Origin: Calliphora vicina
Taxonomy: Eukaryota > Arthropoda > Insecta > Diptera > Calliphoridae
Direction of reading: 5' to 3'
NCBI RefSeq assembly: GCF_958450345.1
Contig: NC_088780.1
Span: 113,596,226-113,660,225 of the forward strand
Length of the DNA: 64,000 nucleotides
Shown here: positions 1 through 12,899 of the stretch, in pieces
How the letters are laid out: each line of letters begins with the position of its first letter
Position numbering within the stretch: the first letter of the stretch is position 1
Position numbers and translations under genes: made by a program
The notes under the pieces: generated by a model
Database searches by the model: none
What the model was told of the DNA's origin: nothing
Seen by the model: only the letters and a program-made list of their open reading frames with translations

Positions 1-125
1 TCTTAATTTCATGGTGATCGGTCAATAAATTATTGATATTTTAAAAGAAAAATATTTTTGCTCATTTACTTAGTGTAGGGTATTATATGGTAGGGATTGA
101 CCGACCATACTTTCTTACTTGTTTT
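1..125 (-). repeat. Dispersed repeat R1, end fragment
   Basis: Inverted copy of the start of the full-length R1 at 57743 (shared ACTTAGTGTAGGGTATTATA and CCATACTTTCTTACTTG). It runs off the left edge of the window. Confidence 0.75.
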
Positions 126-589
126 GTCCAGTCGTTATATGAAAACGAATCACCTCCAAATATCATATTGAGAAAAAAATTTAAAACATATGTTTTAATC
201 ACAAAATTGTTATCAAAATCTGTATCAGTATTTCTACAACTAAAGTGAATTCGTGAATCTGCTTAGGCTCTATTGTCCGTTATGACAATCAGTTTTAAAT
301 ATACACCATTAAATCTAGTTCTAGAAAAGTGTTACAGAACCCTAAAATAGATTATTTGTGATTTGTTGACAATATCCATAGATGTTTGTGAAAGTAGCAG
401 CAGAAAGTCAGTTGACACAGATGAATTACGATTTAAATAACCACATTTCTGTCAACCCAACTAAAATTTGTAAGACACAAGAGACTTAATCATTTGATAA
501 GTAATAAATTCGTTTACCACAACAAAAACAATTTTCTCCGTATGACAAAAATTTAATTTTAATATTAATCGATTTTTCTTTAATGAAAA

Positions 590-1010
590 AAAAATTTTGA
601 AAATATTTTTCCCAATTTTGACCCATTGTTGCTCCAACTTAGTATGTCGTTATATACGTTGTTGCAAAGGCCTTTGAAATATATATCATTAGATATCCAT
701 ATTGTCTATATTAACAATTTAGTAATCCAGATATAGATCAAAAATAGGTAAAAACTCGAGGTTGTCCTGGTTTTTCCTTATATCCATTTGTGCGACGATT
801 TTCTCGGCCCACGGAAACTTGATTTCAACATACAGACGGACATGGCTATATCGACACTGTTATCTATAACGATCTAGAATATATATACTTTGTGGGTCGC
901 AAATGAAAAATGTAGAAACTACAAATGGAATGGCAAACTTATATGTATATACCCTTATCAATCATGATGAAGGGTTTAATAAATCCCAGGGATTACCGGG
1001 ATTGAAAAGC
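590..1010 (+). repeat. Dispersed repeat R2 (TATATATTCTGGATCGTTAT family)
   Basis: Contains CAGACGGACATGGCTATATC, AACGATCTAGAATATATATA and CTTTGTGGGTCGCAAATGAA. Further copies or fragments are at 1735-1880, 14560-14985, 23135-23300 (inverted) and 53440-53690. The small open stretch at 903 belongs to the repeat and is not a gene. Confidence 0.75.
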
Positions 1011-2289
1011 TTTTTTATATATTTCCCGAGAATGGAAAATGTTCGAGAAATTAGGAACCCAATTTATAGAGCATACACCGTTTTTTAAAATTGGATTAAT
1101 TTAATTAATAATAGATTTCATCGTTTGAGATTCCTTAGCTTTAAACAAAATAATTAATATAAAATATGGGCAAATTAATTAAGTAAATTATATTAAAAAC
1201 ACACTTCTTTTGGGCGAATTGAGTTAACCAAATGTCCCCCTCTAATACGTAGGTAGACGTCCGTTTTTTTATTTTACAAAATTGTTAACCATATTTTGCA
1301 AAAACCCTTCACCTATATCGTCAATGCAGCGTTGATATATATCTGATCATCAGTTGTTTGTGTTTTTTTTATTAAAAACCCGGTCTTTTAAATCTAAAGA
1401 AGCTGGCGGCCAATTGACAACGTCAAATCGACCAATTTCGCGACCGGGAAATTTCGTATGCAACTGAATTAATTATTTTACTGGTGTGGCTCGTAGTGCC
1501 GATTTTTGTTTCTTCAAAAAATCGATTATTATGAGAAAAATAAATGTAAAAGGATGGTAGCTCAATTCTTGACATTTCATCAAAACCATAGCCAAAACCT
1601 TTACAAATTGTCATTCTTTATTTTAATAGGCCTAGGTGGGCTCTACGACCCACTTTAAAAGCAGAAATATTTCTAAAGAAGGGAGGATGTTTTTTAAGCT
1701 GTGGTTTCAAAATAAATTTATATGGTTAAACAAATATTTTCAATATACAGACTTAGTATCTGAGATATAACCAAAGTTGTAAACAATCCAGATTGTCGTG
1801 TTTTTTTTATTATATCTCATCGGAATGACATACTTATATATACTCTTACCACTCATGGTAAAGGGTATAATAACGATCTTCAAAATGAAAACTTAAGTAC
1901 TTTATAATGTCATTACCTAAAGTAGATGTGGGTATCATGTGTGATAACAAAATCCCAAGGCTATTTTATTGTTTATTTTGCACATTATACTCTAAACTAA
2001 ATATAGAATGACACACAGTTTGTTCACCATCACTTTAGTGAAATTTTTAAAAAGAATTTTTATAATTGAAAATAATAAAAATAAAAAAATGGTTAAGGTT
2101 CAATGAAGCAAATTAAAAATTTGCATAAGTTATGGCGACAGTATATCAGCGAGTATATAGGGTAGCATACTGAAGTAAAATTAATAACCTCGGGCAAAAG
2201 TACACACTTAAATTGAAGCATTATTTGTTTAAAAACTTAAACAGCTCAAAGGTTTTAGAACAAAATATCAAACAGAAGCTTTAATAAGA
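1011..2289. other. Gene-free stretch, repeat debris
   Basis: Contains CCCGGGAAT-type and R2 fragments (1735-1880). A possible TATA-like motif (GAGTATATAGGG) is at about 2151, followed by an A-rich leader-like sequence to about 2540 that might be the first exon of the gene at 6763; this is speculative. Confidence 0.3.
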
Positions 2290-3334
2290 GTGACAGCAAA
2301 AAGGCAAATCTACGCTTTTGTAAAAGCAATAATAAACAGTAAAAGCTTTAATAAGACTCTGCTTAAGGGTTATTCGAAAAGCAAACACAACAAAAAAGAA
2401 AAACAGCCAAGACCACCAAGTATGTTTAATACTTATTCATATTTTTGGGCAACAAAGAAAATCACAGAACAACAGTCAGCAGCAAAAATAAATAAACTCA
2501 AACGTACATGTAATCAGTGGTTAAACGATTGATGTTAAACGATCGAATGTGTTCAAACTTTTCATTAATTAATCACTCATTATCTCAAGTAGACACAACA
2601 AAACAAAAAATAAAGAAACATATACGTTGAAATACGATATGATTGTTGACGATTAAAGTATAAAGATAAAGATACCAAAAATATATACATAATATTGTAT
2701 ATTCATTGAATTAATGAACACACAAACGAACAACTTGAACATAAACATATTGGAGCTGTTTATTATTTTAAGGCGTCTTAAGGCGGGCGTTGACTGTTTC
2801 TGTTTAAGATGAAATGAGGGAGAGAGAATACAAAATAAAATAATAAATACAAGATGCCCATGCGCGTGCGAATTTTAGCGATTTTATTTTACTAGAAGTA
2901 TTAGAAAAAGTAGACAAAAATATATTAATGGTAACCAACCAACATGCTAAAGATGTCTCAGACTTTTAATTTATTCGAATATGTATGTATATAAATTTGA
3001 TGCTTGGTTGCACTTTAACGAACTTTTGTAATTTTAAATCAATCATTATTTTTGTTGGCAGAGTTGAGAAGGAATTGTTTCGTGTAATTTGTTGTAGCCA
3101 TGCGATCTTGTAACAAATATTTCGTGTGAAATGAATGGATTCAAATTTAACAACATGCAGGACAATTGCTGCATCATTCTGTTTTCTAGAATAATAAGAT
3201 AATAACTAGATGATGCCATTTGCGGAGAGTTGTTAATTTTTAATTGAAATTATTTGTTATATGGAAATTAGAGGGTATATATGAGGAGGTCCATAACAGA
3301 ACGCCATAATTCCACTTTTTAAGTTATTAGTTTT

Positions 3335-3560
3335 TATACCCTACAATCACCATAGTGGGGAGGTTGTTTGTAACGTTCAAAAATATTGTCCTAACACCCA
3401 GCTTAAAGTATACACATCTGCTCAGGATCATGTTCTGAGTCGTCCGTCCGTTCATGTAAACCTTGTAATCAAACTACAGGTCGCAATTTTAAAGATAATT
3501 CGACAAAATTTGGCAAAAACTTTTATACGCTCCCATAATGTTCCATAGCTCCCATATAAG
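3335..3560 (-). repeat. Dispersed repeat R1, partial copy
   Basis: Shares TATACCCTAC..CACCATAGTGGGGAGG, AACACCCAGCTTAAAGTATA and CGTCCGTCCG with the opposite strand of the copy at 57743-58432. It is preceded at 3276-3330 by a short repeat (ATATATGAGGAGGTCCATAA) also present at 37350-37410. Confidence 0.75.
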
Positions 3561-6500
3561 CACCATTCTCGAAAATGGTGGAAAAACAAATGAACAAAAA
3601 TTCATAAGATCGAAAAATTTTAGGAAATCATTACGAATTAATTCATTCCTTTGAGAATTCATTGAATCGCTCAAGTTCTCTTCTTCAATTCTAATCCATT
3701 ACAAAATTGCTTAATACAATCAATTTACTGCATGATTAAATTTTTATTCAAATCTATTAAAAAAAAGCTTTAGACAATTTTTTTTTTCAATTCAGTTTGG
3801 AAATGATTAAAAGAAAAACGAAATTAAAAATATTTTGTATAAGTTTTGAATTAACAAAAATTTAGCCATTAAAAGGAATTAATTCCATTATGAATTAATT
3901 CAACAATAAAATAATTCAAGTCAAATAAAAGCCTTTGAATGAGGCTAAAGAATATGTTTTGTTGGAAATGGTTTTATGAAATAAATTGCTGAAATTTTTA
4001 ATTTTGAATTAAGATTTTAGTGAATTATGCTTAAATTGAAGTAATTAGTTCGAAGCTCTTATTGCTTAAAAACCCGGTTAATTTAAAATATTGATTTTCG
4101 GTTTACCGGTTTTAATCAATCGATTAACCATTTTAAATTTGGCACTAAAATCAATAAATTTCAAGTTTTTATGTTTTTTTTATATTTTTTTCATTGTTAT
4201 ACAGCTAATATCAAATATTTGGTCTGATATAAAATCAAAACTGCTGATATAAAAAGTTCTTTTAATACGAATAGTACTTGAACCTACAATAATTCTAAAT
4301 AGTAGAGAACGATGAGTTCACTTACAAACTTTTTAAGAAATAATTACATAATGAAGCTATCAAAAATTATTCGGACTCTGATGTATAGACATTCCGTATA
4401 AAGATCCATTATACCAATTGCAAGAAAAGGCTCAATTTCGAAAAAAAAGAAGTAAAATTTTAGTGATGTATCATAAAGAATATAGTTTATATTCCAGGAT
4501 TTCTGCGAATATTTTTTTAGAAATTCCCTGGAAATTTTTATTGGCAAATTTAGGAAATTTCTTTATAGGTTTTCCGTGGATATTTTTGATACTAGCGACA
4601 GAAAATCAGTTGACACAGAAGAATTACTGATTATTTTTACAATTTTGTCACCCTCATTTGAATCATTTGATTTGCAATAAATTTAGATATTACAGGCAAA
4701 ACTATTTGGGTTTAAATTTGTTTCTGATTTCAAAAGGTTCTCTTTGGAAACGACTTTTTCCAGATTTAACCTAGTCGGTCCTCTGGAATCATTTAATAAA
4801 AGTATAAACTTTATTGAATTTTGACCGATGATTTGAAACATTTTACTGTTTTTTCGGTTACAAAAAAAAAAGATCGGGAAATTTCGATATTTATTTTACT
4901 ATGTCCACTTATTTATTCGCAATTATGTTATATTTAAGTGTTGACGTGCCCACTTATATATAAATGGGTATTATTTAAGCCCGATAGAACTTGAAATTGT
5001 AAAAAGTAATACTAAAAAGTAAATTTTGATTAAAAACATTCGCGGGCATATGGCCACCGCGACTGTTCTTGATGAAGCGCACTCTGGACGTCCAATTTTG
5101 AGCCACTTTTTAGAGCATTGCTAGCCGTATATCATGAATAACACGAGCAATGTTGGCCCCCAAGGCGTCAATTGTGACATCACGTCAAATAATGGAGACC
5201 TTAGAGGACAATTGGCAGGTCCATTTTTCGAAATGAAGTTATCGAAAATTTTTATTTGAATAAATCGATAGTTGCGGTCGCCGATGATGCCACCAACGTA
5301 TAAAGCGCACCAAACGGTGCATTTTTCTGGATGTAATGGAGTATGTAGGGTCTGTTGTAGATTGTTCTCACTCCATATGTCGCAATTTTATTTATTAACA
5401 GACCCGTGAAGCCATAAATGAGACTCATCGCTGAACACAATTTTGCTTTCATTGACTAATTTTCAAAGACAATTTGGTAACGTTGTTCAATCATGCAGTA
5501 TGACAGTTCGTTTGAAGTTAACCTTTTCGTAAGTTCTATAAGTCTTAAAAAAATACTATTTATTGTTGCATGTTTGTAATAAACAATATGAATTCATTTA
5601 ACTAGGCAATAATGAAGTATGAAAAACATGATGATTTTCCTCCGTACATCTGTGATATTTCAGCAAACTCAAAGTCAAACACATGAAACATGATGACAGC
5701 TAACCAAATCTTTAAGAACATTTGAAAAAAACACTAATTCTTGAGAATGTTAATATTGTAAAATACTATTTTCTCAATTTCAGAGCACAGCATGACATTT
5801 GTTTTGTGTTACCCCATAATTTGACAATAACTTAATGATTGGTCCAACGGAGCAAATTCAAAAATACGACGATCAGTCCAACATAAATTCTAATTTCAGC
5901 TGTCTTTTCATAGTGGCATATTTTTAAAATATTTTCAAGTGGAAGAAGAATTAGTTCCTTTTAAGAACTGTGTCTTTAAATTAATGAATTAATTAATTAA
6001 GATCTGTATTACTAAAAAAAATAGTTCTTTCTAAGCTTTTCTTTTAAATGATAACATTTCCATGAGTTATGAATTAAATACTCAATTGCTTTATAAACTA
6101 CATTTCAAATCCAAGTAATTAAACGCCCAATTAATTGCGTTTTTTATGTTATACTCATTTATCCAAACAAAAATATTTATGCGTAGTAATTAATCATTAA
6201 TTATATGGTTTCTTTTCTTATAAATCTGTTGCTTGTTGTCTATTATGTTTGAGTATGAATTAATAATAATTTTTTATGTTATTTTTTTTAATGTTGAAAT
6301 GAAACAACTGTTTTTTTATAAATAAATGTCTTATGGGTGGGTGATTATCTGACACACTTTTATTATAATTGACCAGTCGCTGTCGCTTGATTGTGTGATA
6401 TGGTGCGAATAGTGAAATGATTATTTCGCAAGTGTCAAATTTATTTGAATAATAAAGTTGTTATAAATGTTTGGCAGTTTATATGTTGGTAGATTTCTAA

Positions 6501-6761
6501 GAAGTTAAATTAATGGGTTTAAAACAGTTTTGAATAATAACACTTTCAATTCGGTGAGCAATGAAAGAAAAATGGGTTAAGGCTTGAAAAAAAAAACACT
6601 TTCGAAAAGTTTAATAAATTAATCAATAAATATAAAATACTTTTGTTAATATTTAAGCACAAAATTATTATTTAATAATAGTAATATTACAAACATTTTT
6701 TAAAATTAATTTACTAATAATCGTCTCTCTCATCCATAAATTTTCTTTATTTTCATTTCAG
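3561..6761. other. Gene-free stretch
   Basis: Apart from the transposase remnant at 5040-5520 and a CCCGGGAAT-type repeat at 4495-4580, this is AT-rich sequence without a supported feature. The last bases form the acceptor of the intron ahead of 6763. Confidence 0.5.
5040..5520 (-). mobile_element. IS630/Tc1-mariner-superfamily transposase remnant
   Basis: The minus strand, across frameshifts, reads a SDESHLWLHGSVNKQNC-like block near 5440-5380, then HPEKCTVWCALYVGG-like sequence near 5330-5290, and a C-terminus resembling VAQNWTSRVRFIKNSRGGHMP at 5110-5050. This is the pattern of a transposase family widespread in insects. No ends were found. Confidence 0.6.
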
Positions 6762-6762
6762 C

Positions 6763-7473
6763 ATGATGTTTACACGACAGTATATGACATTATGTTTAAT
6801 CTCATTCCTAACAATTCTTGCCACACCTGCCTTTCTAGTCACAGCCTACATTATCGATACGTCTAAATTAACAGATGCATCATTATCATCATCTGTCCAA
6901 TCAACACCCTCATCCTATTTAGGTTCAAAAGTTCTATTTCAAAGTCCCAGTGTGGAGAATATTTACAATGAACTGATTGTCTCATCGAAACCTTTAAATT
7001 TGCGTAAATATTCCAATCGGCCCAAAACCAAGAAGACTAAAAAAGATTCACGAATCTATTATATACCCATACCACCACTGCCATATCGTTTTATTCCCGG
7101 CATTGGTTACGACTATCAGCCAATGAAAATTAAACCTCTCCTCGTGGAACCAGAAGCGGCTGTGACTACGGAGAAAATTAATTATTCCGGTTATAAAATT
7201 CCAAATCCCTATAAACAATATCAACAGCAATTACAGATGTCCTACTTTAAACCGTTGATGGCAATGCAGGAGAATTATAAAATTCCCACAACCCAGGCAC
7301 CAGTTCGAAAACCCCCAGTGGCAGAGAGTAAAGTTTTTCGTGTGGATCGTGATGATTATTATTTTAATGGTCGGCCATTTAGATTACAAGTGGCGCATGC
7401 TGGACCAAAATACAATTTAACACCACAAAATTTGAAATCATCATTTTATTTCGATAAAAATATTATTTATTAA
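6763..7473 (+). CDS. Secreted Pro/Tyr/Lys-rich protein of unknown function
   Basis: I do not recognise this 236-residue protein. The reading frame opens directly after a good splice acceptor (pyrimidine tract ending at 6761), so at least one upstream exon, probably 5' UTR, is likely. The start at 6763 is one of two consecutive ATG codons and is followed by a hydrophobic stretch (about residues 10-28) that reads as a signal peptide. The mature part has no cysteine, is rich in Pro, Tyr, Lys and Ser, carries a basic patch (about residues 80-97, RKYSNRPKTKKTKKDSR) and a proline/tyrosine segment after it (YIPIPPLPYRF), and has two N-glycosylation sequons (NYS, NLT). This composition is seen in extracellular matrix, cuticle-associated or reproductive-tract proteins of insects, but no family domain is visible and the role is open. 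Codon use and lack of stops make it a convincing gene in an otherwise non-coding stretch. Confidence 0.75.
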   Translation: MMFTRQYMTLCLISFLTILATPAFLVTAYIIDTSKLTDASLSSSVQSTPSSYLGSKVLFQSPSVENIYNELIVSSKPLNLRKYSNRPKTKKTKKDSRIYYIPIPPLPYRFIPGIGYDYQPMKIKPLLVEPEAAVTTEKINYSGYKIPNPYKQYQQQLQMSYFKPLMAMQENYKIPTTQAPVRKPPVAESKVFRVDRDDYYFNGRPFRLQVAHAGPKYNLTPQNLKSSFYFDKNIIY

Positions 7474-8329
7474 GTTATTTCTTCATAGTCTAAATATAAA
7501 TATAAATGTAAATTAAAAGATTAAAATTGTTTAAGGTGTTTTACATATTAATAGGAGAAACGTGGGTTTAATGCGCGTAAGTATTTAATATTATTAGTAA
7601 AGAATGCTTAACAAATTCATATAAATAAGGATAAAAAGGGAAAAACATTGGTAAAATGTATGCCTTTTGTTATATAAACATGAATATCCTGGATTCTCAA
7701 TCACGAATCATAAAAGCATGTCCAAAAAACTCATGCTCCTTTGAAGAGTTTTAAAATTACTGCATACAACACGAAAAAAAATACCCAAATTTGGAGTAAA
7801 CGAAGTGATCATAAGAAAAAAATTTCTATTGAATTATGAAATAGGCCCATGGATCGGTATTGAAATGACAAGGAATTTCTTAAACAAAAATATTTTTAAC
7901 TTTGCATCTGTTTGCTGTTTAGTACTGCGAACATTTTTACTTATTCTGCTTTATAAAATTGAAAAAATTTAAGCATGTTGATATATTTTTTTGATATTTA
8001 ATGGCAATAATAGTCATAGAAAAATACACATAGTGCGGAAACTAGGAAAAAACTAAAACAAAAAAATTATTATGTTTTCACATACATTTTTTTACTAATA
8101 CAATCTCACCACTTAGATTTTTTACAACTGAGTTAGGTCTTTAACAGGACAGTTTTCTACCTATGTGTATTTATCTAAGGTAGAAACGTTATTCTTTGGT
8201 TGAAACACTGAATATTAAAATTTTTTTCAAAATCTTAATTCCGTGAAATAAAAACTAAACAGATGGGGAAATAAATCTGTAACTTCTAAACATATAGTCC
8301 GAAGTCTTGAATTTGGATTTGGGGGTAAT

Positions 8330-8660
8330 TCTCTTTATTTGATGGGAGCACAGGGAACCTATACCAAATGCAACGTATTCGTTTGAAGCTAGCATTGGCC
8401 GAAAAATGCCCAGAATATGCGGCATTATGACAACCTGTTACTATTTAGAAATAAGTTGTTAGGAAGTTTTGCCTCCCTCACCCGCCTGACTACTATTTGT
8501 TTCGAACGATGCAGAACGCTCTCTCTGTGATACGCTTCAGTTCAGAACATAGTATCCGATATTGGCTTGGTTAATTCTTGGCCTCAAAAGATAAGCAGTT
8601 CTTTTGGCTCGGAATCCCTATGTTGCCAGAAAGATGGGAAAAGCAGCTAACATTTTTATT
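8330..8660 (+). mobile_element. Mariner transposase C-terminal remnant
   Basis: Across frameshifts the + strand reads LALAEKCPEYA, then DYYLFRTMQNALS-like sequence at 8490-8530 and ASKDKQFFWLGIPMLPERWEK-like sequence at 8580-8640, the C-terminal part of a mariner transposase. No inverted ends were identified. Confidence 0.7.
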
Positions 8661-8889
8661 TTATTTTTGGAAAAAAAATTTTAATTCTTACACTTTGATA
8701 TATAATATAATGTTCTAGTAGATTCCATATATATAAAAATCTTTTAAATCGGATAGAGATATAAAATTTGGCATAATTTTTAAATATCCATATACCCGAG
8801 TTACATCAAAGATTCACCTCTATTGAAGGTGAATTAAAAAATGTGAAAGGATTTTATAAAAAAAGTAAATGAATATAATTAATACCAAA

Positions 8890-9535
8890 TTTCTTGTTTG
8901 TTATTAGTTATCTAGATTAGAGTTAATTTCAAAAATTTGATTTGCGGGTATCATGAACCTTCATGATTTTGCATAAATAAAAATTATGGTGACCTTTTTT
9001 TGGAAAATTTTCACTCTTGTGGTGGTTCAACACACCTAAAGACGAGCATTTTGAGCACATTTTCTGTAGAGCAAAAATGGTTGAATATATTGCAAATATG
9101 ATTTCACCGGTCGATTCTGCATCAAAACCTATTTTTAAGGATTCAAAAAACATCAGTTGGTTTTTTGAATCCTTAAAATAGTTCCAATAACCCACAACAG
9201 GTGACGCAAATCTCATAAAAAATAAAAACAAGAATTTTAGTTTTTTAAACATGCACGATGAAAAGGCAAAACGGCACCAATATTTCCTTTCTATCACAAA
9301 CCATTAAAGTTATAAGGCTTCAAAGTTATTTATTTAACAAGAAAATAATAATAGGTAAAAAAAGTTTAGAAATTTTTTTATCAGTTTGTCAAAACATTTT
9401 TAAAGCCACATAACTTTTAAACGGGTAGTGATAGAAAGGAAATATTGGTACCGTTTTGATAAGAAAAATGGTGATACCCGAAAAACAAACGAAGTTACCT
9501 GATCACAAACGAACTCTAATCTAGATATTCCATAA
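8890..9535. repeat. Palindromic repeat, 640 bp
   Basis: Ends TATCTAGATTAGAGTTAA and inverted ATATCTAGATTAGAGTTCG, with inner inverted partners (AATATTTCCTTTCTATCAC near 9275 and GATAGAAAGGAAATATTGG near 9430). A compact perfect hairpin of 19-bp arms sits at 9133-9178. A related half copy is at 36470-36740. The 122-codon minus frame here is an artefact of the repeat. Confidence 0.7.
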
Positions 9536-10852
9536 CTATTTACTTTGTATGGGAGGTGCCACGCCCCACTTTAAATGTTAAAATAAAAATCAGCTTCTTG
9601 TTCTTTACAAATATAGAGGAATATACAGTACAATTTTCAAGACGATCAGTCCAGCGATTAATCTCCTATAAGGTACAAACAAGCAAATAAGCAGGCATGA
9701 ATATGGATAAACATACATATAATTCCTAATTTTACCCGTGAAGATCGACTTTTGAAAAGGTACTTTTTAAATATATATTTTTATGACTATATTGAGCTAA
9801 ATTAAAAATGTTTTACTTTTAACACAAATATTCAATGTGTAAAAACTGAAGGTACCAATTTTTCCTGTTTTTCCCCATTTTTTATCTCTTTGTAAGGACG
9901 ATTCTCTTGTAATATTGATATGTAAATTTAATTTGCTATAAAAAATATAAAAAAATCTCTTTGTGGTCTATTTGTGACCTATTGATGCTTTCAAGTAAGG
10001 ATCTATCTATGTTTAAAATTTCAATGAAATCGGTTCAGCCGTTTAGTAGTAATGGTAACAATTTTACCGGCTTTCCCCCTGTTTATTCCTTTCTGGTCCA
10101 ATCAATCACAATTAATTAATTCGACTTTATGAAAAAAGGATTATAAATATCTGTCAAACATACCCAGAGGGAAATATCTTAGCACACGGGTGGTCGCAAG
10201 TTTTATTTTCTTAAAGCATATGTCCCCCTCTACGATTTGCTGATATACCATTTTGCAATCCGACATGTAGTTTAGAAGATTCCAATTTATTACCACTTTA
10301 TCGATAGACCCAACTAAGTGTCAAAAATATAAATATTTCATAGATTTTAATATATCTTAATCAAACCCGCAAATGCAAATTTCCTGAAACAAATTTGAAT
10401 CAAGCTATTATAAATACTAAACACTTCAAGGAATTTTAACTAGATTTCATGATTATGTATAAAATATTTCCAACTCTTACACAGAATATAAAATTAATCA
10501 GCTATAATATATTGTTGTATAGAAGTAATTCTAATTAATCATAATCGATTATTGATTTTGATCAAAACCTACTTTGGCTAATTAGGAACAAAAAAAACCA
10601 ACAAACATACCTGCTTGTAAGATTTAATGTTGATTAAAAGATTATAAACAAAATTTAAAAAAATCAATAATCTTTGCAACAATACTTTAAAAGACAACAA
10701 CAGTTGACATATTAAACTCCCATAAAATGGTAATTGGTACGTTAGGGAAAAATAAATATTAATTAATTTTTGCCAGAATACGCTACACCTAAACATGAGG
10801 GTGTAATTAGTTTATGCTATGTTAAAAATATAAAACTAAATAGATATACATA

Positions 10853-11991
10853 CATATCGCACTAGTTCCTCTAAAGCAGTGTTTAAAAAACTAGACTACA
10901 AGTAGCAGTAGCAACGAAAAAACACAAGTATTCTAGTTAAAAAATTAATAAAAACTCGTAGTCAATAATTACTACTACTACTGCTACCTTCACATTTTTT
11001 GTAGTTGTAGTAGTACTAATAAAAGAAAAATTTAAAAGTAGCAGAGTAATTTATTTTCTATTGCTACCTTAAAAAAGAAAAAGTTTTGATGTAGCAGTCA
11101 TTAGTTTTTTATTAATTCTGCTACTTTTAAAATTTAGTAGTAATAGAAGTAGCAGTTGAGGTAGTAGAAGAAGTAGCAGTTAAGTAGCAGTTGAAGTAGC
11201 AACTAAGTAGCAGTTGAGGTAGCAATAAAATAAGTCAAAAATAAAAATCTTCAGTCAAAAAATTATATTATGTGTTGTTGTTGTGAATGTATATTTGTGT
11301 TGAAAACAAAAGTTCGGCTTTTTTGTTATACACACAGAAAACACGATCTTTCTGTTAGCAACACGAACATCTGAGACGAATAAAATCGAATAATTCTTTC
11401 AAACTCTCTCAAAACAAAAACAACACACAGTGTTTAATTCTGTCAATTTTGGTTTTATGACTGAATATTTTCTTTTTTGACTACTTTTATTGCTACCTTA
11501 ACTGCTGCATCAACTGCTACTTTACTGCTACCTTAAAAATTAAAACTCGATATAGAGCAGTAGCAATGATTTGTATTTTTATGCTACTACTCCATTTACA
11601 ATTCATGTTTTATTACTACTGCTCTGTTAAGAGTTTTATATTTTGAAGGTAGCAGTAGTTTTAAAAAAACAAGAAAACGAAAAAAGACAAATGCTACTGC
11701 TACCGCTACATACACTTTTTTGAAGCAGTAGTTGTAGCAACAGTTAAAAATTTGTTAGTTATCGTAGCTTTTTAAACACTGCTCTAAAGAGCGTCAACTC
11801 AAAATTTTATAATGTTCAGTAGAAGCAAAAAACTATTATTTTTTCAATACATTACAATGAAACAACTGTATTTTTTCACGAAAGAGTAGAGAAAATCATA
11901 GCAGATTTTTACAGTGGGTAGATATGACCACTGCACATCGATATCTTGCAAAAATTTGAGTTGACGCTCTTTAGAGGAACCAGTGCGATAT
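10853..11991. mobile_element. TIR MITE interrupted by a hAT element
   Basis: The outer ends CATATCGCACTAGTTCCTCT and inverted ATATCGCACTGGTTCCTCT belong to the same family as 48941. If the inner insertion and one duplication are removed, about 226 bp remain with arms of about 42 bp, so the host is a short MITE. Confidence 0.8.
10877..11781. mobile_element. hAT-type element with GTAGCAGTAGC-rich interior, 905 bp
   Basis: An exact 8-bp duplication CTCTAAAG flanks it (10869-10876 and 11782-11789). Ends are CAGTGTTTAAAAAACTA and inverted CAGTGTTTAAAAAGCTA. The interior is dominated by degenerate GTAGCAGTTGAGGTAGCA repeats on one side and their inverted versions (GCTACTGCTACC) on the other. Confidence 0.92.
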
Positions 11992-11999
11992 TTATTATA

Positions 12000-12899
12000 G
12001 GGTGGGTCAAATTGTAGGAGATTTCTTATGAGAAAGTCAAATATTCGTTAATTTTCACAACAATTGTATAAATTTTCGCCAAAAAAAGGTGATAAAAATT
12101 CCTCTAACCGCATACACATTTGAATATTTTGGAATGGGTTATTCGTATTTTTCCATAAACAAGAATCGGTATTCGCCTTTGTCGCAAAAAATTTTACCCA
12201 CTCTAATGTCAAATTATTTACGAAGACCTTGACAAAGTAAACATAGTTTGTGCTTCTATACAATCCCTTATTGGATCTAAGATAAAGATCAATGAAATCG
12301 AGGAGTAGCGTTCTTATTATTATTATTATAATTTAACTATGTAATAGTAAGGAAGAAGGGCATACAAATGTCTTATTTGCTTAGCGTTTAAACAGATTGC
12401 TAATACAAAATTAATTATAAAGTATTTTTTGAAACGAACCGACTTAAATAACAACATAATTAATAAAATATTTGATAAATTTATTAGTTGGCATTTATTG
12501 TTAACAAAACAGAGTTATTAATTTTAGCAAATTGTTTTGTATGTTCCAGATGTGATGTTATTTAACACTTTCACTCCCACAAAAATAACATGATATAATA
12601 TTTACGAGCGTATTTATTTACATAATACAATAATAGTTAACCAAGGAAACTAATGGCAGCCAAGGAAACAATTGTTATTTAAATAAAATTTCTTTAGTAT
12701 TGATTAAATTTACCTCTATAGGAATTATAGTGTTTGGTGAAATAACAATAGTGGCAACGTTTCAAAAATAAAAATAATTTAAAACACTAAAATATTTCAA
12801 ATCAAAACCTTCACTAAAATACCAAATATTTGTAAACATAACTTTTTTCACAACCTTTTATTTAAATTGCATTTAAATTTTATTAAGAACTAAAATACC
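12000..12899. other. Upstream region of the IQUB-like gene
   Basis: AT-rich, with a short unexplained non-coding block at 12001-12250 that may be an old repeat. No clear core promoter could be picked. Confidence 0.4.

Noticed and set aside
2290..2532. 80-codon + strand open stretch
   Set aside because: Lys/Asn/Ser-rich, typical of an A-rich leader; no conserved feature or splice context supports coding.
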